Positions 51,799 through 55,080 of a stretch of DNA of 55,080 nt are shown piece by piece. This DNA is from Chitinophaga pinensis (lineage in GTDB: Bacteria > Bacteroidota > Bacteroidia > Chitinophagales > UBA10324), in NCBI GenBank assembly GCA_945903305.1, contig CAMDOA010000013.1, forward strand, positions 1 through 55,080, read 5' to 3'. Made by a program: the position numbers and the translations under genes. The notes beneath the pieces are model-generated. The model had not been told where the DNA came from. It saw only the letters and a program-made list of their open reading frames with translations, and made no database searches. Positions within the stretch are counted from its first letter, which is position 1. Every line of letters begins with the position of its first letter.

Positions 51799-53340
51799 TT
51801 ATCCGGCCCAATTTTCTTTATCGAGGCTACGATAATGAATAGCTTCTGCAAGATGTTCAGTTTTTATATCGTCACTATCAGCAAGATCAGCTATAGTTCG
51901 CGCCACTTTTAATATTCTGTCGTAGGCTCTTGCCGAAAGATTTAATCGTTCCATCGCAGTTTTCAAAAGTGTTTCGCCAGCGGATGTGAGTTTGCAAATT
52001 TCGCGCACCTGCTTGCTCTCCATTTGCGCATTGCTGTGAATGTTTTTCTTTTCTTTAAATCTTTCTATCTGAATGTTTCTTGCTTTCACTACCCGCTCTC
52101 TAATAGATTCACTTTTTTCGGAAAGTGATTTCGATGATAATTCAGAGAACGGAACAGGAGTGACTTCAACATGTAAATCAATACGATCGAGTAATGGGCC
52201 TGAAATTTTATTCAGATATTTCTGAACCACTCCCGGAGCGCACACACATTCTTTTTCAGGATGATTGTAATATCCGCATGGACATGGATTCATGGAAGCC
52301 ACTAACATAAAGCTTGATGGATAATCAACCGAAAACCGGGCACGCGATATTGTGACTTTGCGCTCTTCCATTGGTTGGCGCAAAACTTCTAATACAGTTC
52401 TTTTAAATTCGGGCAGTTCATCTAAAAACAAAACACCATTGTGTGCCAACGAAATTTCACCTGGCTGTGGATTATTTCCACCACCAACTAAAGCCACATC
52501 GCTGATGGTATGATGAGGTGAACGAAACGGTCGAAGAGAAACCAATGCAGTATCAGCAGGTAATTTTCCGGCCACTGAATGGATTTTTGTTGTCTCTAAT
52601 GCTTCGGTTAATGAAAGCGGCGGAAGAATGGTTGGTAACCTTTTCGCTAGCATGGTTTTTCCTGCTCCGGGCGGACCAATTAAAATAACATTGTGCCCTC
52701 CGGCTGCAGATATTTCCATTGCCCGTTTAATATTTTCCTGTCCTTTTACTTCAGAGAAATCAAAGTCAATACTGTTTTGCGATTCGGCAAACTCTTTTCT
52801 TGTATCAACAAAAACCGGTTCGGGTTTTGTTTTTCCATTCAGGAAATCTATAACCTCATTTATGTGACTCATTCCATAAACATCAATCTTGCTGACAATG
52901 GCTGCCTCTCTTGCATTTTCTTTCGGAAGAATAAATCCTTTGTATTCTTCCTTGCGTGCCTGAATGGCAATGGGCAAGGCACCTTTTATTGGCCGTAAAC
53001 TTCCATCCAGAGAAAGTTCTCCCATGATTATATACTGATTTAACAAATCGAGATTAAGTTGTTCTGATACTCCGAGAATCCCTATGGCCATTGGTAAATC
53101 ATATGCTGAACCTTCTTTTTTGATATCGGCAGGTGCAAGATTTACCACTAACCGCTGCCGCGGCATTTTTAAATCACAGGTTTTAAATGCAGCTTCAATG
53201 CGATACAAACTTTCGCGCACTGCACCATCGGGCAATCCGACAACCACATAATTCAGTTGACCACTTCCATAATAAGTTTCTATCGTAATGGTTTGCGCAT
53301 CAATTCCAAATACAGCAGAGCCATAAGTTTTTACGAGCAT
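51799..53340 (-). CDS. comM: YifB/ComM-family Mg-chelatase-like AAA+ ATPase
   Basis: ComM is a hexameric helicase that promotes branch migration during natural transformation; YifB is the name for the same family. An N-terminal Lon-like domain (1-180; SAVFGIDAQTITIETYYGSG, VVGLPDGAVRES) precedes the AAA+ module. Walker A is LIGPPGAGKTMLAKRLP and Walker B is VLFLDELPEF. A Cys-rich insert, MNPCPCGYYNHPEKECVC, is the family zinc loop. The C-terminal domain carries LSARAYDRILKVARTIADL. The 513-residue length is standard. The gene stands alone, with its start 160 bases from the tRNA on the other strand. No other competence gene is in the window. Confidence 0.95.
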   Translation of the reverse strand: MLVKTYGSAVFGIDAQTITIETYYGSGQLNYVVVGLPDGAVRESLYRIEAAFKTCDLKMPRQRLVVNLAPADIKKEGSAYDLPMAIGILGVSEQLNLDLLNQYIIMGELSLDGSLRPIKGALPIAIQARKEEYKGFILPKENAREAAIVSKIDVYGMSHINEVIDFLNGKTKPEPVFVDTRKEFAESQNSIDFDFSEVKGQENIKRAMEISAAGGHNVILIGPPGAGKTMLAKRLPTILPPLSLTEALETTKIHSVAGKLPADTALVSLRPFRSPHHTISDVALVGGGNNPQPGEISLAHNGVLFLDELPEFKRTVLEVLRQPMEERKVTISRARFSVDYPSSFMLVASMNPCPCGYYNHPEKECVCAPGVVQKYLNKISGPLLDRIDLHVEVTPVPFSELSSKSLSEKSESIRERVVKARNIQIERFKEKKNIHSNAQMESKQVREICKLTSAGETLLKTAMERLNLSARAYDRILKVARTIADLADSDDIKTEHLAEAIHYRSLDKENWAG

Positions 53341-53440
53341 AGTTCAATAAATGTAAATGGTTAATTGAAATGGAGAAATGTAAAATGAATTTTTTTAAAT
53401 AATAAAAGATTATTCGCCACTAAAGATTTTAGTTGCTGGG

Positions 53441-53471
53441 TTTGGTTCATTTGACGATAAGAATATATTTG
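53441..53471 (+). promoter_or_regulatory. Complete promoter TTTG-N19-TATATTTG for tRNA-Asn
   Basis: TTTG at 53441-53444 and TATATTTG at 53464-53471 are separated by exactly 19 bases. The mature tRNA begins 30 bases downstream. Confidence 0.7.
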
Positions 53472-53500
53472 CACTCCCGAATTAAAAAATAATTCAAAAT

Positions 53501-53574
53501 TCCTCCTTAGCTCAGTTGGTTAGAGCATCTGACTGTTAATCAGAGGGTCTCTGGTTCAAGTCCAGAAGGGGGAG
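53501..53574 (+). tRNA. tRNA-Asn (anticodon GTT)
   Basis: The 74-base gene folds as a cloverleaf: acceptor TCCTCCT with AGGGGGA (one T:G pair), D-arm with AGCTCAGTTGGTTAGAGC, anticodon stem TCTGA/TCAGA around loop CTGTTAA (anticodon GTT), and T-arm with TTCAAGT. The discriminator base is G, as expected for Asn. CCA is not encoded (CTA follows). A terminator hairpin follows within three bases. Confidence 0.97.
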
Positions 53575-53576
53575 CT

Positions 53577-53610
53577 AAAGCGGTCAGAAAAATTTCTGAC
53601 CGCTTTTTTA
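53577..53610 (+). terminator. Rho-independent terminator after tRNA-Asn
   Basis: AAAGCGGTCAGAAA (53577-53590) and its exact complement at 53593-53606 form a 14-bp hairpin followed by a run of T. Confidence 0.9.
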
Positions 53611-53776
53611 TCTTGTATTCGGGTTACATAATGTTATCTGAAAAATACCTGGAATAATTTGTCGTCTTTTCTAATAATCCCGCAGGGCGGCCCATAGAAC
53701 AAAATAGAAGCAAAGCCGGTGGAAATTTTGAAATTGAAAATTTTCTGTAAATTCAATTTAGTTATTGCCGGATATA

Positions 53777-53821
53777 AAAAATAAAAGAGGCTACCGGAAT
53801 CCGGTAGCCTCTTTTATTTTC
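53777..53821 (-). terminator. Long hairpin terminator for the PKD cargo gene
   Basis: Inverted repeats of about 20 bases centred on 53799 (arms AGAGGCTACCGG and CCGGTAGCCTCT with A/T-rich ends) lie 17 bases after the stop of the leftward cargo gene. The 160 bases between this hairpin and the tRNA terminator show no gene or RNA fold I can name. Confidence 0.85.
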
Positions 53822-53837
53822 AAAAACAAATTAATTA

Positions 53838-55079
53838 TTATCTAACTAGTACTCTTGTATTCATCATACCGAAATCATCATTTACCTGTACCAGATAAAC
53901 TCCGGCAGGAAGCAGAGGAAGTTTTAAATTATAATTATTTTTTCCACTGTTCAGGTGAACGGTGGTGGCTTCTATCACATCTCTTCCTGTAACATCTTTA
54001 ACTGTAATCACAACATCGCCAGCCAATTTGCTGTTCATTGCCAAACTAATATTTTCTTTAGCCGGATTAGGGTAAACCGATAAGGAATTTAAAACTGAAT
54101 TGATAACCGGTGCACCAATATTGCAGGCATCAATTAGCATGGTAGTGGTTGCCAGACATCCGTCAGCATCTATAGCAGTTAAAGTAACAGTATAACTGCA
54201 AGAATCGTAATCGTGTGCCGGGTTTGCATTCGATGAAGTATCTCCATCACCTAAGTCCCAATAGTAAGATGTAGCACCAGTGCTGGTATTTGTAAAAGTT
54301 ACTGTATGGCTGCTATTGCCACTGGCAATGTATGAAAAACCTGCAGTAACAGTTGGGATAGTAACGGTAATAGAATCAGTGAAACCTGCATTGCATAAAC
54401 CTGTTCCATCCAAAATATTCATACTCACAAAATAGGTTCCTGAGGCAGCATATTCATAAGTTGTATCGCCCGGGTTGGTAGTGCCGGTAGTTCCATCACC
54501 AAAATCCCATTGAACAGTATTATAAGTTCCAGTTGATAAATCTGCAAAAGTTGTAACGCCACAGTTTGTAGTAGCAGTAAATAAAGCAGTACATCCGCTT
54601 CCACCTTGAGCTACAATATATCTGCATGTTTTACTTTCACACTGAATATTTCCACCTGCATCAGTATCATACAATGTTAAACAAACTTTATAAAGACCGC
54701 TTGTAGCGTAAGTATGTGCTGTTGGAATAGTTACATCGGTATTTCCATCACCAAAATCAATTAGATAAACCGGATTAAAAGCGTAAACCATTCCTGAATC
54801 AGTAAAATCCACAGGTCCGGCTGCTTGCGAAGTATAAAAATCAGCATGACATGCAGGAGCTAAATCGCCACACAAATCAAATGTGTAATGTGTAACCCCA
54901 AAATGGTTAAATGCAATACATTCATTTACATAACAAGAATCATTACATCCCCATACCGAATCTACTACAGCAGGGCAAATAACAGATAAATCAATGTACG
55001 ACGATTCAACACAATTTAGAAATTGAGCTTTCGAGTTAAAAACTGCGAAAGAAAAAAGAATGGAGAGTAGGAGGTGTCT
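53838..55079 (-). CDS. Secreted PKD-domain protein with T9SS type A tail; lacks only the first few residues at the window edge
   Basis: The frame is open to the right edge and there reads RHLLLSILFSFAVFNSKA, then Gln, a nearly whole signal peptide. The true start must lie just outside. An initial Cys-rich region (about 20-75; NCVESS, WGCNDSCYVNEC) is followed by three PKD domains: VYLIDFGDGNTDV, NTVQWDFGDGTTG and SYYWDLGDGDTSS, with linked AHTY and AHDY motifs. The T9SS type A tail begins SVYPNPAKENISLAMN and ends GVYLVQVND and RVLVR. A TTG at 54875 could be mistaken for the start but lies inside the continuous frame. The protein is probably an extracellular adhesin-like factor. Confidence 0.9.
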   Translation of the reverse strand, partial: RHLLLSILFSFAVFNSKAQFLNCVESSYIDLSVICPAVVDSVWGCNDSCYVNECIAFNHFGVTHYTFDLCGDLAPACHADFYTSQAAGPVDFTDSGMVYAFNPVYLIDFGDGNTDVTIPTAHTYATSGLYKVCLTLYDTDAGGNIQCESKTCRYIVAQGGSGCTALFTATTNCGVTTFADLSTGTYNTVQWDFGDGTTGTTNPGDTTYEYAASGTYFVSMNILDGTGLCNAGFTDSITVTIPTVTAGFSYIASGNSSHTVTFTNTSTGATSYYWDLGDGDTSSNANPAHDYDSCSYTVTLTAIDADGCLATTTMLIDACNIGAPVINSVLNSLSVYPNPAKENISLAMNSKLAGDVVITVKDVTGRDVIEATTVHLNSGKNNYNLKLPLLPAGVYLVQVNDDFGMMNTRVLVR

Positions 55080-55080
55080 T

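Noticed and set aside
53575-53776. Possible attachment site or mobile element next to tRNA-Asn
   Set aside because: No integrase and no repeat of the tRNA 3' end is seen; two terminators and a normal cargo gene follow.
53838-54875. Start of the right-edge cargo gene at TTG 54875
   Set aside because: The frame continues upstream through a Cys-rich region to a signal peptide at the window edge.

Overview
The window is a stretch of an AT-rich Bacteroidota genome. The evidence is seven secreted proteins carrying type IX secretion system (T9SS) sorting tails, a PorX regulator, a PorP/SprF barrel beside a PorE-like OmpA protein, a TonB-dependent receptor with a carboxypeptidase-regulatory plug, and promoters of the TTTG-N19-TAnnTTTG type instead of sigma70 boxes. 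The family cannot be fixed from the sequence alone. I see no prophage, insertion sequence, CRISPR array or integron, so this is ordinary chromosome with a few accessory islets.

Layout. 1-7.7 kb: the 5' part of fused isobutyryl-CoA mutase (icmF), a seven-repeat secreted protein, acyl-carrier-protein phosphodiesterase, and a leftward operon of ABC ATPase, ABC permease, a 44-residue small protein and an M28-family glutaminyl cyclase lipoprotein. 7.8-16.7 kb: a 1659-residue PKD-array adhesin-like protein with a type B sorting tail, a PAS protein, an M16 protease, and a secreted deiminase related to Porphyromonas peptidylarginine deiminase. 16.7-28.7 kb: glycine decarboxylase gcvP, a J-like membrane protein lacking HPD, and a long leftward operon of antitoxin, RelE/ParE toxin, PolX-like nuclease, DUF1573, UbiA-type prenyltransferase, ruvX and def. 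porX and an HD phosphohydrolase follow, diverging from each other. 28.7-40.6 kb: the PorE-like/PorP pair, a T9SS cargo gene split by a stop codon, a three-gene wecE-wecD-wecF-like amino-sugar cassette, an FkbM methyltransferase, a LamG cargo protein and a broken kelch cargo gene. 40.7-55 kb: a TonB receptor, a tdk-sixA-ppk1-like set, a Pro/Gln-rich unknown protein, a leftward envelope operon (membrane GT-C-like protein, TIGR01777 epimerase, outer-membrane protein, waaA), comM, tRNA-Asn and the 3' bulk of another PKD cargo gene.

How the parts work together. Most of the accessory content serves the cell surface: cargo proteins exported by Sec and then T9SS, their regulator, outer-membrane machinery, and sugar genes that could build the surface glycan. 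Eleven of the twelve signal peptides I can read are predicted to release a mature protein that starts with glutamine, and the window encodes the glutaminyl cyclase expected to cap such N-termini. Two cargo genes are broken, which points to turnover of surface proteins.

Points most worth a second look are the glutaminyl cyclase with its candidate substrates, the rebuilt WecE-D-F cassette, the PolX and PPK1 homologues that lack key catalytic residues, the J-domain with HPE, the coupled 44-residue protein, and the toxin-antitoxin pair joined to a housekeeping operon.
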